From Megalobrama amblycephala (Eukaryota > Chordata > Actinopteri > Cypriniformes > Xenocyprididae), in contig NC_063050.1 in NCBI RefSeq assembly GCF_018812025.1, positions 10,137,015-10,201,014 of the forward strand: a DNA stretch of 64,000 nt. The letters are read 5' to 3'. Positions 21,995-34,700 of the stretch are shown here, one piece after another. A model generated the notes under the pieces. It had not been told where the DNA came from, ran no database searches, and saw nothing but the letters and a program-made list of their open reading frames with translations. The position numbers and the translations under genes are program-made. How positions within the stretch are numbered: position 1 is the stretch's first letter; each line of letters starts with the position of its first letter.

Positions 21995-22249
21995 ATTTTA
22001 TACAAGAAGTCGATATGGCAATATCACTGTATGTTTTATATTGTGGATATTTTTTACATTGTATGTATTTATATGCGTTATTTGTCCAGAGCCATATACA
22101 TTCCACTTTTTCCCACTGTTTATTTTCTTTCTCACTAATACACATTCATTAACATTAAATACCTTAATGCATGCTGTTCCTGTCTTCTGCGTATGGTTCG
22201 CTCAGATACTCTAAGCTGGACACGTGAATAACCACATATCCTGTAGTAC

Positions 22250-22730
22250 TGTAGCGTAAGAGAGTCCACTGGAGGCGAGTGTAGTGAGAACCCAAGTGCA
22301 GTTTATTGTGAATAATCCAAAACATGAACAGGAACAGAAACACAGACGTGGCTTGGCTTGGCTTGGCTTGGCTTGGCTTTGACTTTGACTTTGACTTTGA
22401 CTTGACGACTCACCGACAGCAGGTTACATTGACAATACATTACAAAGGAGCATGGGGAAGACAGTGGCTATAAATACAAGACATGACTAGAACATGAATA
22501 GAACACATGACTGGGACAACCAATGGGGAAGTGACACAAGGAACAAAAGAACCAATGACAGAACATGACTGAATACCACATGACCATAAACACCCAATGA
22601 GAACATGACACATGGACTAAGGGAGAACATGAGGATCAAGGGAAGCATGACACAACAAGCAACATAAATCAAACTACAAAATAAAAGACATGAAAACATA
22701 AACATGAACAAAACCAAAACACCCGTGACA
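22250..22730 (-). mobile_element. Solo LTR, - strand
   Basis: Read on the - strand it begins TGTCACGGG, carries AATAAACTGCACTTGGG, and ends CTTACGCTACA. The flanks AGTAC (22245-22249) and AGCAC (22731-22735) look like a 5-bp target duplication with one change. It contains the simple repeat at 22351-22403. Confidence 0.65.
22351..22403. repeat. Adjacent pentamer and hexamer tandem repeats
   Basis: About five GGCTT units followed directly by about four TTTGAC units inside the solo LTR. Confidence 0.85.
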
Positions 22731-22735
22731 AGCAC

Positions 22736-23510
22736 TCAATCATCTCTAGTGGTATGTCGATCAAAGGACGTCCTGGTCCTTTAGTTGTCCTGTCCTTCAC
22801 AAAAAGCTGGTTAGCTACTTCACTGAGGTTGGCGAAGACAACATTATTGATGTTACTGTTGGTCAAGTCCACAACCTATATGGCTTCTGAGTAAAAGAAA
22901 ATCAATGGAGAATGAACTCTCATCAACTTGCTCTGCAATCATCATAAGGTCCTCCACAATTTCACCAACTACCTCAATTGTTGAAAGAATTCAGCATCTG
23001 TTCAGGGCATCACTTCTTTACCGTCGACTGTGAGTGGCGTCGCTTGTCAAAACAAACACGCCCCATAGCATAATCCACCCTTGACACGGATTGACAGGTT
23101 TCCAGGTAAGGCATCAGGAATGCAAATGCTATGGGAATTGCGATTCCATTTGAGTTTAGGCTGGCTTCACACGTGATGCTGAGAAAATGAAAAAAAGCAG
23201 ACATGGTAACTGACATTGATATTTAAATATGACAGAGTCATAACTCATAAGACGTGGGAAACATACTGGGAAATGGACTTTGCTTTTCCATTTGAAATTT
23301 GGCTGTCATTGTGGATTCATGTAAACGAAAATGTAAACTCTAATGCGCAATTTGCAATTTAGTTTGAATAAAGTCTGGAATATCATTCCATACATTTCAC
23401 GCTGAAATGCATCACAATATGTAAGTGAAGTCTGTCGCAACTTCCATTTCAGTGTCGACTTTAGTCACTGGAGCTTCAGCTTTTGCTGGTATCATAATCA
23501 AAGTCCCTTT
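22736..23510. other. No gene recognised
   Basis: Intergenic. Short frames on both strands show no domain. Confidence 0.4.
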
Positions 23511-23515
23511 CAAGG

Positions 23516-24004
23516 TGTCAGAGTCACTGTCTGCCTCACCGTCCCTGAGCTCCATTTCCCAGCATCCCTCCTGTTTCCACACCAGTACCAGCTCATCAAC
23601 TCCTCGTTTCACAGATTCCCTGCACCTGCACATCATTCCCTGCTCTCACTATTAATGTCCTCTTCTCCTGCACTACCTTGTCAGGTCTCATCAGCTACTA
23701 CAACAACGTCATTGTCTACTCTTATGTCAAGCTCCACAACCCTCTTACCTGTGATCTACTTACCTGTTGTTCCCGTTAACCGTCCTAGTTCTCCTCAGCT
23801 CCTGTTCTCCTTCACTCCACGCTCCTCGGCTGCCACTGTATCTCCTGGGAAAACACAAAGACTGCATCACACACAGATAAGTCATACTAAGAAATTCCCT
23901 CTCCCTGCCTGCTTACCTGGACTGTTATCACTGCTGTGTTGTCTTCATCTCTGTTCAATAAACCTGCTGTTGATTGTATCGCTTACCTCGTCTGTGTGCT
24001 TACA
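23516..24004 (+). mobile_element. Solo LTR with perfect CAAGG target duplication
   Basis: Begins TGTCAGAGTCACTG, ends GTGTGCTTACA, with AATAAA at 23957-23962. CAAGG occurs immediately on both sides (23511-23515 and 24005-24009). Length 489 bp. The 146-codon frame at 23655-24095 runs through it and is not a gene. Confidence 0.8.
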
Positions 24005-24009
24005 CAAGG

Positions 24010-24599
24010 AAAGTCAGTTTATTTACAACACTTTCAGGCAGCCTTTTCACTCATGCAAGATCGATCCTTTCTGTTTGGATGGGGGAATACACTGAAAAAC
24101 TGCTGGCCAAATTCATATTTTAATATATTTCAAAGCAATAAAAAAGCAATAAAATCCATAAATGTTGTTTCTGATGCTCAAATAACATTAAAGTGTTCAT
24201 TTTAGGTTTGTCCAGCCAATGCACCTCTCAAAACTGTTTCTATGGATATCTAAAAGCAGCTTCAGTGACACGAAGACTCAAGCTTTACTCTGACAGGACT
24301 GATTTCCTCTTCCTCCTGGTGTGACGTCTCTCAGCGTCTCTCCGTCACTTATGAAGGTCACGTGATCACACTGTGATGCTGCTGTCAAAGGTTCACGCGT
24401 TTGGTTTTCACACTTACTGTGAAAGAAAAGAGGAAAACAAGTACTGTTTGTAACCCTGTTTAGAAACATGATGCATTCAAGAACAAGGCCGCAAAATAAA
24501 ATAACTTTTAGACATTCAGATGAATCAATTCTGCTTCATCAGCATGTTTTAAGTTCATTGTTTAACTTCTATTGCTATTAATCAATCAGTGAATTGGAG
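24010..24599. other. No gene recognised
   Basis: Intergenic sequence with no supported ORF. Confidence 0.35.
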
Positions 24600-25757
24600 G
24601 TTTATCAGATGCACAGTTGGTGATGCTGGTGATGAAATGTGTTTTTTACATCACTGTCACTGCAATAGCTTCCAGTGTTTTACAATCCCGCCTCCATCAG
24701 TTCCCATTCCAGGATAGATGGTCTGTATATGCAAATTAAAGTATAGTCATTCAAGCTATTATTTTCTCTCTCTCAAGATCAGGTTCCTCGTCATCACTGT
24801 CTGTATAAAACTGAATGAATATAGATATTCCCAAGTTTGAAAACATTATTACATAAGCATCTTTATGGATTGATGTAAAGTTTCTCTCAGTTTAACCTTT
24901 ATGTCTTTAGTCTGGTGTTATCAGATAAAACTCTTCTTCTACCGTCAGAACTATAGTTGAGGTGTCAACCTCAAATTAAAATATAATGTGTTAATCACGT
25001 GTCATTCAGTGTGAAAACATCAAAACTGGTTCCACCCTGATCGTTTGTAGTGCTGTTTCTGGTCATGGGTGTTGGTGAAACGGGTAAGAGCTTGATTTTA
25101 TAACAATTCTGTCAAATATCTTAAGTGTGGGGGATTTATAGGAGATTGGTTGGGGCTAGTTGTCACAGGGCTGTGTCTCAGTAACTATATGGTTTAAAAT
25201 CAAAAGACCAATAGCACAAAAATGTGTTTTCTCCAGCAGTATTTGGTGTTATTGACAAACACCTCGATAAAAATCCACTTGAATATTTTACACAATAGAT
25301 AACTGTATAATGAAGGCTGCTGTCAATCAAAACGGGGTGAGGAAAGATGTTGGACAGTTTTGAACTCGTAGTGCAAAAATGACTGCTGCTGTCATTTTCA
25401 TGGATTAAAAAAAAAGTATTATATTGATTTCTGTGTGCTTTATACAAAGAACTAGGGTTTATTTCTCTTTTGGTTCATTCTCTGTTCAATCTCAAAATGG
25501 ATAGTGCTCGATTTTCACTGACAAGAAAGAGGAAGATCAGGGCCTGTTGATACATTAGGTGAACTACCCACTAGTAAATGTGCAGCTATAGTCAAGAAAC
25601 TATAGCTGCACTTTTTTTTTTTTTTTTTTAAGTTGAGCTAGTGTCTTCATCTTTATGTCCAAGAATAGCGTGACACCGCATTGTGTGATTATTTTAAAAT
25701 ATAAAAATTATCCACTGTTCATTTGTTGTAGGAGTTGCTATGGTAACGTCAGTCAGA
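24600..25757 (+). promoter_or_regulatory. 5' flank of gene B (duplicated segment)
   Basis: Homologous along most of its length to 36690-37573 upstream of gene C (shared phrases CTTCCAGTGTTTTACAAT, AGTGTGGGGGATTTAT, GGGGCTAGTTGTCACAGGG). This shows that regulatory flank and gene were duplicated together. A hydrophobic coding-like segment ends at a GTAAGA donor near 25084. Promoter elements cannot be placed by eye. Confidence 0.5.
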
Positions 25758-28009
25758 ATGGCTCCTCCTCTTCCTCTGATCTTTCTGCTCATGATTCACG
25801 GTGAGTCGATGCAACACTTCAGAAACGCTCAAGAGAAACTGGATATTGCATTTTTATGCATATGCTGAATAAAAGGATGAATTCTGTGTTTCAGGGGTTT
25901 CTAGTGCTGACTGGGGTGTGAGTTACAGTTCTTCACACATCTGTGCACTAAAGGACTCATCAGTGATAATGAACTGCACTTATACATACCCTACTGGACA
26001 TCAGATCAAGAGAGTGTTCTGGACCAAAACAAAAGATAAAAAGGAAACAGAAGAGTTTCCAGATCTGTCTAATGACACTGAATACAGTCAGAGGCTTCAG
26101 TATCTGGGAGATAAACAGCAGAACTGCACCATCAGACTGAGTCATGTGACACTGAAGGATTCACACATGTACTATTTCAGATTCACCACTGATAAAGATG
26201 GTAAATGGATTGGTAAAATAGGAGTGACTCTTACTGTTACAGGTGACTTTCATGAGGTTTCTCTCTTCTTCTGTGCATTATGTTGAATAATAATCAGTGT
26301 ATGACAGCAGCACTAGATATAATGTGTGTGTTGTGTTCAGATCTTCAGGTGGAGTCTCCTGAGAGAGTGACAGAGGGAGATTCAGTCCGTCTGACATGTA
26401 AAAGCAGCTGCAATCTGACTGACAGAGCAACATTCATCTGGTACAGAAACTCACAGAAGATATTAAATGAGAGTAACAAACTCAACTTCAAGTCAGTCAG
26501 AAGAGAGGATGCAGGCAGATATAGCTGTGCTGTACACGGACATAATCACATCTCTCCTGCTGTTCAGCTCAATGTCACGTGTGAGTACAGATTCATTAGT
26601 TCTTTTTAAAAACTGAAGATTGTGTTTGAATGAGATTATTCAAAGATTTAATTTGTCTGTATTAGACCCTCCCAGGAATGTCTCAGTGTTGATAAATGGA
26701 TCTGGTGAAATAGTGTCAGGAGATTCAGTGACTCTGATCTGCAGCAGTGATTCAAACCCTCCTGCTCTGAACTTCAGCTGGTTTAAGGAGAATGAAAGCT
26801 CAGCTGTTGGATCTGGACAGAGTTTCAGTGCACTACAGAGTGGACGCTTCTACTGTCAGGCTCACAATCAACATGGATCTCAGAGATCAGACGCTGTAAC
26901 TGTGACTGTTAAAGGTAGAGCAGCTCATTTACTTGCATTACTCTTTCTAAAGTGAAGAAAATGAATCTGTTCAGATGTTTTACTCTTTTGTAGGACATCT
27001 GGTGATATTATACATATCCATTGGAGTGGTTTGTGGAGCTGCAGTGATCATCATGATGCTGGTTTGGTAAGATATGTGTCTGTGGTACTATGTAGTGTGT
27101 GTGAATGAGTGACTGAGTCAGAAGGTTGTGAATTCAGTGAGACGTCATGATGAATGTGAGCCAAAGCAAAATTTCCAATTTCTCATCCTCTCTTTCCACA
27201 CTGACAGCTACTCAGTTAGTTATTGAATGAGGAAGTCTGAAGCTCACATCTTTACTGCAGTAAATCCTGAAGATACACCAGATTTCATAATAATTAATAC
27301 ATAATTGTGTATTAAACATCACATAAGTTCTGATTGGTTGTAATTGTGTCAAATCATTGTCTTTAAAGGGGAATCAGGAGGATGAAAAAGAGAAATGACA
27401 CACAGGAGTCTCAGGTGAGAAAAAAATGTATTTGGTTATCAGTAGTTTACTGATCAGGTACATTATTTTGTAACTAAAAGTTAAACTTTAAATGTAGTTG
27501 TGTCTTTATTTAATGAGTTTTTTTTATATAGTGTTTTTTTTTTTTTTTTTAATGGCACAGATGGTTGATTCCAGACCTCATCATGACAGACACAAAGCTT
27601 GTGATGTTGAATTGAGTAATCCTGTGTATGAGAATGTAACGGTAAATGTTTTAACTGAGGATTTCCTACACTTTTACTCAAACAGAATGAAACGCTCCTC
27701 AATGTCAGTGTGAAAATATCAAATGTCTTTTGATTAAGCATATGGAAATTTAAATAACACAGTCCTGTTTTTACTTTGTCTCTTCATTCATAAAGGCTGA
27801 TCAACTTGATGATTGTAAACCCGAACTGAACTCATCTGTGTATGAAAATCTTCCAGTAAGTAAAAATACCTACAAGACAGAGAAAAACTATTATTCTTTC
27901 ATCATGACTGATGTTCTTGATGCTTTTGTTTAAACATCATTATTAATGTTTTCACTTTCTTTCTTTCTTTATTTCTTTCTTTAATCAGCAGAACAACAAG
28001 AGACTGTAA
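25758..28009 (+). CDS. Gene B: CD22/Siglec-like inhibitory receptor, three Ig domains, intact ITIM
   Basis: Nine exons, all with matching phases: 25758-25800, 25895-26242, 26341-26580, 26666-26914, 26994-27066, 27369-27414, 27561-27641, 27796-27855, 27989-28009 (386 codons plus stop). Signal peptide 1-14. V-set domain 15-130 has Cys42/Cys92 (B-E pattern), Cys31 pairing by family with Cys154 in domain 2, Arg110 in YYFRF and Trp119 in a GKW motif, matching the Siglec sialic-acid site. Two C2 domains follow (131-210 and 211-293). The transmembrane segment lies at about 295-317 and is followed by basic RMKKRN. The tail has PVYENV (Tyr356, a YxN Grb2-type site) and SVYENL (Tyr376, fits the ITIM consensus). 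Every donor and acceptor is canonical. By family it would dampen leukocyte signalling at the cell surface; ligand and cell type are inferred. Confidence 0.85.
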
Positions 28010-28305
28010 TGTTTTGAACACACAAATATATTACAGCCTTTATGCATCTCTTTGTGGGCGGAGCCCTGAATGATTGACAGGAGTGATGTGATGACACGTG
28101 ACTGAAGTAATTTGAGGATCATGTTAATCAAACAAAAAAAGACAAAGAGAAAATCACTTACTGCTCTTGACTGATTAACTTATGTAGTTTTAATTGATTA
28201 ATCTGTATGTCATTTTAACAATGAAGATTATCCAATGTTATTTTAAATTTAATTACTTTCTTTTTTCAGTTTATTACCTGAATACTGTTAAACCTATACC
28301 TGAAA

Positions 28306-28311
28306 AATAAA
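28306..28311 (+). terminator. Polyadenylation signal AATAAA, gene B
   Basis: AATAAA about 297 bp after the stop. The 3' UTR is homologous to that of gene A. Confidence 0.6.
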
Positions 28312-28718
28312 TATTTCATTTGTGTCTTTATTCAATTGAATTTATTTGTGCTATTCTTAGTCATTTGTTTATTTGTTCTTATTTAATACTGTTTACGTCT
28401 TTTAAATTCAATTTACCATTTGAAATCAAGCTTCCTTGTGCTGTGTGTGTGAGTTATTGCAACAAAATTACCCCACTGAAAAAAACAAATACATTGTGTT
28501 AGCAAATATTTGTGAGATAATTGTAATTGTAATTGATCATTATTTATATATGAATAAAAGCTTAAAAGCATAATATAAAGTGATCTCTTCAGAAGAAATT
28601 TTTTGATTGTCTAGACTTTCAATGGATGGACAAAAAACAGAAATAATATTGAAAGTACAGTTGGGAAAATGTACTTATAACTACATTAGTAATATAATTT
28701 AATCAAATCAAATATAAT

Positions 28719-30120
28719 TAGGGCCCAAGCCACTAATGGAGCGAAGGGCCCTCTTGATCTGCTAAGGATTATTAGGGCCAAAGCCAAATGGCTGAAGGCC
28801 CTATTGTTTTCTTTAGGATTATTATATATATTTTTTTTCTAAGTTTTTGGGGATTTTGGGGCCCTTAACATGCTCAAACTCTGAAATTCTGCACACAGGT
28901 CAGAATCCGCGGCCATCAGGGCCGGGCAGAAGCTGGTACCCGGGCGTGGCAGGGGGGCTTGACAGCGCCCCCTTGAACGGGGTCCGAAATCATGGTCTAT
29001 ATAATCAAACAGACCTCATCGGGCCGAACAACTTTCATGCTCTAAGTTATACGTCACCTCAACAGGAAGTCAGCTATTATGGGTTGTTTGAAAAATGCAT
29101 GCTCTGGAATTTGATACTCCTAAGCAATTAATCCGATCACCACCAAACTTGGTCAGCATGAAGACAAGACGTTGAAAAGGGAAACAGGAAGTGTGTTATA
29201 AATTCTGCATACATTGATTGATCTATATGAAACTTCACAAGTGTGTTGGTTGTAGTAGTCCGATCACATGGATGTGACTATTGTGAGTCAAAGTTATACT
29301 GCCACCAACTGGCAGCAAGAAGTGTATCACTTTTAAAATGCTTTGAGATCACCTTCTTATTTTTACCCGATTTGTTTCAAACTTCATCACAATAGTGTCA
29401 AAACATGGCAGATTTAGACCTGTTAATGTATTTGTCATATCTTAAATATTGTTGCCATGGCAACACGTCAAACTTTTATAATATTCTTGGGCATATTTGA
29501 GGCTCTTAACATGCTTCAAATTTGGATGAAACTCGACACACACATCAATATTGTCATACAGTAGGTATGGGCAAAGCCTTAGAAACGGGCGAGGAGCAGG
29601 GGCTCTACAGCGCCACCTTTTGACAAAAGTGGGGGGGTTAGTTTAACCTACAGTCACCAAACTCGGTACACTTATTGTTCTTATTAAGCTGGACAACTTT
29701 CTAATTTACAGTCATTAGCTCTGACCAACAGGAAGTCAGATATTTTGGTTTGAATGTGGATTTTTTTTTGAATAAACAGGCTCTGAATTTTAATTAACTA
29801 CTTCTAGGGGGTTTATTTAATTCAGACCAAACATTTTTTACCATGGTGCTAAGACATTGAAGATGTTAAATTGAGAATGGATAATGGATATCTCGAACTG
29901 TGTTGCCATGGTGATATATTGAAGTAATGTCAAAAAAGGAAACAGAATGACTCATATTTTCTATAAAAAAACACTGTACACAATTAATGTGTATATAGAA
30001 TAATACAAATGTTTGAAATAAACACATTTTATTATTTTTTTTCCAATTCAAAAAGCATGTGTAAGTTAAAAATAGGCAGATTAATTATAATTGATTGAAA
30101 AATGGATTAATGTCATACAT
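28719..30120. repeat. Interspersed repeat, copy 1 (GGGCCCAAGCC family)
   Basis: Begins with GGGCCCAAGCCACTAATGG and a nested second start (GGGCCAAAGCCAAATGG). The body (about 29220-29900) matches 32350-33060, with phrases such as GATCACATGGATGTGACTAT and GCCACCAACTGGCAGCAAG. No coding capacity was found. The superfamily is not assigned. Confidence 0.6.
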
Positions 30121-30277
30121 AGAGTAACAACTAGAGGGCAGCATATACCTATTTTTAAACAGTGTTGTATAAATCAAGCACTACATCAATTGTTGCAGGT
30201 ATATTTAAAAATGTATTAAAGACTACTTTATGTCACAATTTAGATGTTTTTTGTTTGTTTGTTTAAAATGATCTTCT

Positions 30278-30279
<2 letters not shown>

Positions 30280-30318
<39 letters not shown>
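30280..30318. repeat. (TC)n microsatellite
   Basis: About 19 TC units followed by G/T-rich low-complexity sequence to about 30430. Confidence 0.9.
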
Positions 30319-30321
<3 letters not shown>

Positions 30322-30977
30322 CCCCATACTACCTCAGGTTCATTCGGGTGTGTGTGTGTGTGGGGGGCGGGGTTGTTTGGGGGGTGTCTGTGTGTGGGTC
30401 TCTGTCAGTGTCACTGTCTGTGTATATCTCTCTCCCTGTGTTATGTGTATGTGTGCATTACAGTCTTAATTTTTTCTAAACGTTTGAGTTACAGTTATTT
30501 TTTACAATTACAGTTAGAATTTTTAAATTAATTATTTATTGATATAATTCAAATGTATTAAAAACCCGTTTCAGTAAAATATCACATGATTATAAAAGTG
30601 GCTGTTTAAAATAAACTTGCATAAGTGAGCAGAAAAATCTAGACATGTACCTTACTATTACCTGAGACTGACATTAAAATTGTATTTGCAGGTTCTGTGA
30701 TTTGGCTCTATTTATTAATTTTTTCATTTTATTTTTTTATCTTATACCACACATATTAAAATTAAATGAAAGCATGCTTTTGGTGCATAAGATTGGTGAA
30801 CAAACAACAGCTCAGGGAGGTAAAAAAACACATGAAGAGAAGTGTGAGATTTATACAAGCATCAGCAATCACAGACATTCGCATTAAGGCTGGATTAGTT
30901 TTTTCAGAGCACCGTGGAATTTGCACAAATAACATTATGTAATTTGGTCTAGAATTTTTATGGGGTTGTCGGAAGCT

Positions 30978-31838
30978 GAGTTCAGACTGCACGATTTTCA
31001 AAGTAGTCGGGTCACTGTTCTTTTCACACTGCATGACTATCTTGGCCAGCATTCAGTCGCTGCTGTGTTCAAACTGCACAATGTATCGGCGACAGAAGGT
31101 TTCACTGCATGACTTTACAATAGGAAGAATCGCAGACAACTCTGTCTGACACGCAAACTATGTTTCACAACCAAACACACGCGAGATGTGACAAGGAAAC
31201 AATGCAAGACCGGAGTTCTCACGTGAGACTGGGTTTATTATTAAAAACGGTAGCCCGCAAGAAGCTTGCAATACGAATTGCCTGTGTGCTGATTTGCAGC
31301 GAAAACAAGAAAAAGAAAAGAAGAATATGGAGGAGGAAATGGTTGGGGAGACTGTGGATTGTGTGTTCTGCAATGAGAGTTGGAGGTAAATACATAACTT
31401 TTCAATGTGCTGCTGTTGCAGATGGTCAAGCAAATGTTTGTGCTTTGGTTCTGTTTGATAGAATTGTAATGTTTATGAGTACAAAGCCATGCTTGCTGAT
31501 ATTGTGGTCTATAACTCCTCCCCGAACTCCCCGCTGCTCTGTATCTTGCTCTCTCATTGGCTGTCAGTCATTGCTGATGTAGTTTTCAGTCAGAACACTT
31601 TTCACACAGCAGGATTTTGAATCGCCGACAGGTCCAGATATTTAGCATGCCAAATATCTCACGGGCGTCGGCGACTCGTCAGCGATTCTCTCAGATCGCG
31701 TCTTTGCTCATTCACACTGCTTGATTGTCACTCACGTGAACGAGCACCGATTTGCCTGTGATTTCGGGCATTTGTCTGCGATTTCACAAAACCTGCCGGC
31801 GAGTCAAAATCGAGGCTAAAATCATGCAGTCTAAACTC
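30978..31838. mobile_element. Non-autonomous TIR element, GAGTTCAGACTGCACGATTTT ends
   Basis: The left end GAGTTCAGACTGCACGATTT is matched in inverted order by ATCATGCAGTCTAAACTC at the right. Further inner inverted phrases (GTCGGCGATTC-like words) continue the pairing. About 860 bp, inserted between two halves of the interspersed repeat region. Superfamily unassigned. Confidence 0.5.
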
Positions 31839-32069
31839 GCCATGAGAAAAAAACCCAGACATTTCAGATTATGGTGATATTCTGCACTCATTTGAAATTG
31901 ACATAACATTCTGTGACGTGAAAGTCATCTCAATTTAAACGATCTCATGCATGTGGCTTTTGTGGTTTGTCATCATAGGAGCATCAGCCACTGCACTAAA
32001 TGTGGTGTGAAATTGACATAGTCCTTTTATGTTTAACTGTTTTAAATGCCCATTGCCCGCCGTGTACAG

Positions 32070-33190
32070 TTGACCTGAAGCCACCGGGCTTTGGCCCGTC
32101 ATCGCTGCTCGCAGCTATATTTATTTTTTTATTTTTTATTTTATTTTTTTCGTCTTCCGGGGCTTTTTGGGGGCCTTAACATGCTCAAAAACTCTTGAAA
32201 ATTGGCACACACATTGGAATCTGCGGCCATTAGGACGCCGCAGAGGCTGGTACCCGGGCATGGCAGGGGATTTTTGATATCTCGAACGGTTTGGCCATGG
32301 CGAGGCAACGAATTTATGGCGAGAAAAGGGAAACAGGAAATGTGTTATAATGTCTCCATACATTGATTGATGTTAATGAAACTTCAGCTGTGTGTTCGTT
32401 GTAGGAGCCCGATCACATGGATGTGACTATTGTGAGTCAAAGTTATAGTGCCACCAACTGGCAGCAAGAAGTGTGTCACTTTCAAAATGCATTGAGTTCA
32501 CTCTGTTATTTTTACTTGATTTGCTTCAAACTTCATCAGTGTAATGTCAATACACAGCAGATGTAGACCTGTGACAGGATTTTTGATATTTTAAATATTG
32601 TTGCCATGGCAACACATCAAACTTTAATCATATTCTGGAATGTTTTTGAGGCTCTTAACATGCTTCAAATTGCATGAAACTTGACACACACATCAATATT
32701 GTCAACCAGTAGACATGAACAAAGCCATAGAAATGGGTGTGGTGGTAGCGCCACCTTTTGACAAAAGTGGGGGGGTTCGTTTTTTCCTACAGTCACCAAA
32801 ATCGGTACACATATTGTTCTCATCATGCCGGACAATTTTCTAATTTGCATTCATTAGCTCCAACCAACAGGAAGTCAGCTATTTTGGTTTGAATGTTAAT
32901 TTTTTTTTTAAAAAACAGACTATGAATTTTATACTACTGCTCCTACAGGGTTTATACAATTTACACCAAACTTTTTTAACTTGGTGCTAACACATTGAAG
33001 TTGTTTAATAGCAAATGGATTTTGGATATCTCAAACGGTTTGGCCGTGGTGAGGCAACAAATTTATAGCAAGTAAAGGGTTTTAAGTGTTAAAGTGTTTT
33101 AACTTCTGCATATATTAATTGATTTTGATGAAACTTCGGCTGTGTCTTCATTGTACAAGGGCCCGCCATCGCTGCTCGCAGCTATATTTA
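32070..33190. repeat. Interspersed repeat, copy 2
   Basis: Second copy of the 28719-30120 repeat, bounded by CATCGCTGCTCGCAGCTATA at about 32100 and again at about 33168. The same terminal word at both edges suggests element ends. Confidence 0.55.
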
Positions 33191-33488
33191 TATTTAGGAT
33201 TACTATTTAAAAAGTCTACTCCAACTGACCTATTTTTTAAAGCATTCAAAGCACACTCTTTAAGAAATACAATAAAACTCCTCTGTATATTTTTGCAGTA
33301 GTATACTTTATTTCAATGCACTAAAATCAATTTAAGTATTAGTGGTATTTAGTATACTTTTTAACTGCACTGAAGTACTTCTGAAGTAGAAATATACTTT
33401 TAATCAGTGTATTTATAGTGTATAACTTTTACAATTTTGTTTAGCACAAAAAATAAGAATGTACTACAAACGTGCTTGCTTGTATTTA

Positions 33489-34330
33489 ACCCTCTGGAGT
33501 CTGAGGCTGATTTGGGGCCTGGAGAAGTTTTGACATGCCCTGACATTTGTGCTTTTTTCAGTTGTTCATAAACATATAAATGACAAAAGTGTCATTACAC
33601 TGTATTCAGCACAAACTAGGCTACCATAATATGTGAGGAACATGTATGTACATGTTTGTATTTTTGAAGGAATAACGTTTATGCGTGGTTATTGAAAAAA
33701 CAAAAATATTAAGTCACTGAAATAAGGCCAAAAAAATAATATTAAATCTGTGTTCACAAGACTTCTGGGTATTGGAGATTATAGACTAGAGTTTTTGCTT
33801 CAAAATTATGTAAAAATTATCCTTCCTACTCAATATATTGATTTAGTTTTTGTAAGGCACTTTTTGTCAGGAAACACAGTATGCGTGGAGGCGTGAATCA
33901 TCATGAATAATGGGTGATTCTCACCTGAGAAGACAAAAGAATCGCATAAAGAGCTCTAATGACCTGCATAATAATGAGCTCTTTCAGACAGGTAAGCTGT
34001 GAAAAAAAACCTGTGATCTCTGATGTCTCAAAGCTCATCATGGTGTAAATCAAACATACAGAAAAAACATCAATACTGTGAAATATTATTACAATTTAAA
34101 ATAATGGTATTCTATTATATACTTTAAAATATAATGTATTTCTATGATGCAAAGTGTCTGAACAATTATGTTACCTCTATGGCATTTCATATAGACTTTT
34201 AGCTTAAAAGCATGCACATTTGGAGAAATATTGATGGATTCTCATATGTTTATGTCAGTTTTCTATACAGAGGAGTAATTATTCAATATTTACTGTCATC
34301 ACTATGAGCCCTGGACACTGTGTTTTCAAT
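33489..34330. repeat. Fish interspersed repeat starting CCCTCTGGAGTCTGAGG
   Basis: Recognised as a phrase common in cyprinid genomes (CCCTCTGGAGTCTGAGG followed by GGAGAAGTTTTGACATGCCC). No ORF. The right end is uncertain. Confidence 0.4.
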
Positions 34331-34339
34331 TCATACTTG

Positions 34340-34700
34340 CAGCCAGAGGGCGCTCTGTGCACATTTAGTCCACAGATTATTGTGGACAAAGTTATAGCGC
34401 CACCAACTGGCAGCAGGAAGTGTGTTACTTTCAAAATGCTTTAAGATCACCCTCTAATTTTCACCCAATTTGCTTCAAACTTCATTAGAATAATGTCAAG
34501 ACATAACGAATGTAGACCTGTAAAAACATTTTTAATATTTTTCAAACACTGTTACCATAGCAACAGATATCCCTCACTGTACTTGTTTTGACTATACTTG
34601 TGAGGACCAAATGTCCTCACTTATTTTGTGGAATACTTTCACAACCCCCTAGTGAGGACATTGACTGGTCCCCACTATTTTAAACGGCTTATAAATCAGT
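34340..34700. repeat. Fragment of the 28719-type repeat and a second repeat (GTGAGGACC type)
   Basis: 34380-34565 matches the GCCACCAACTGGCAGCAGG part of the 28719/32070 family. 34595-34690 carries the fish repeat word GTGAGGACCAAATGTCCTCA. Confidence 0.5.

Noticed and set aside
21883..22152. ORFs with IYIYIY runs on both strands
   Set aside because: Translation of the (TA)n microsatellite.
23655..24095. 146-codon Ser/Leu-rich ORF
   Set aside because: It runs across the 3' end of the solo LTR with its AATAAA and target duplication, so it is LTR sequence.
30244..30531. 95-codon ORF with Ser-Leu repeats
   Set aside because: It is translation of the (TC)n microsatellite.
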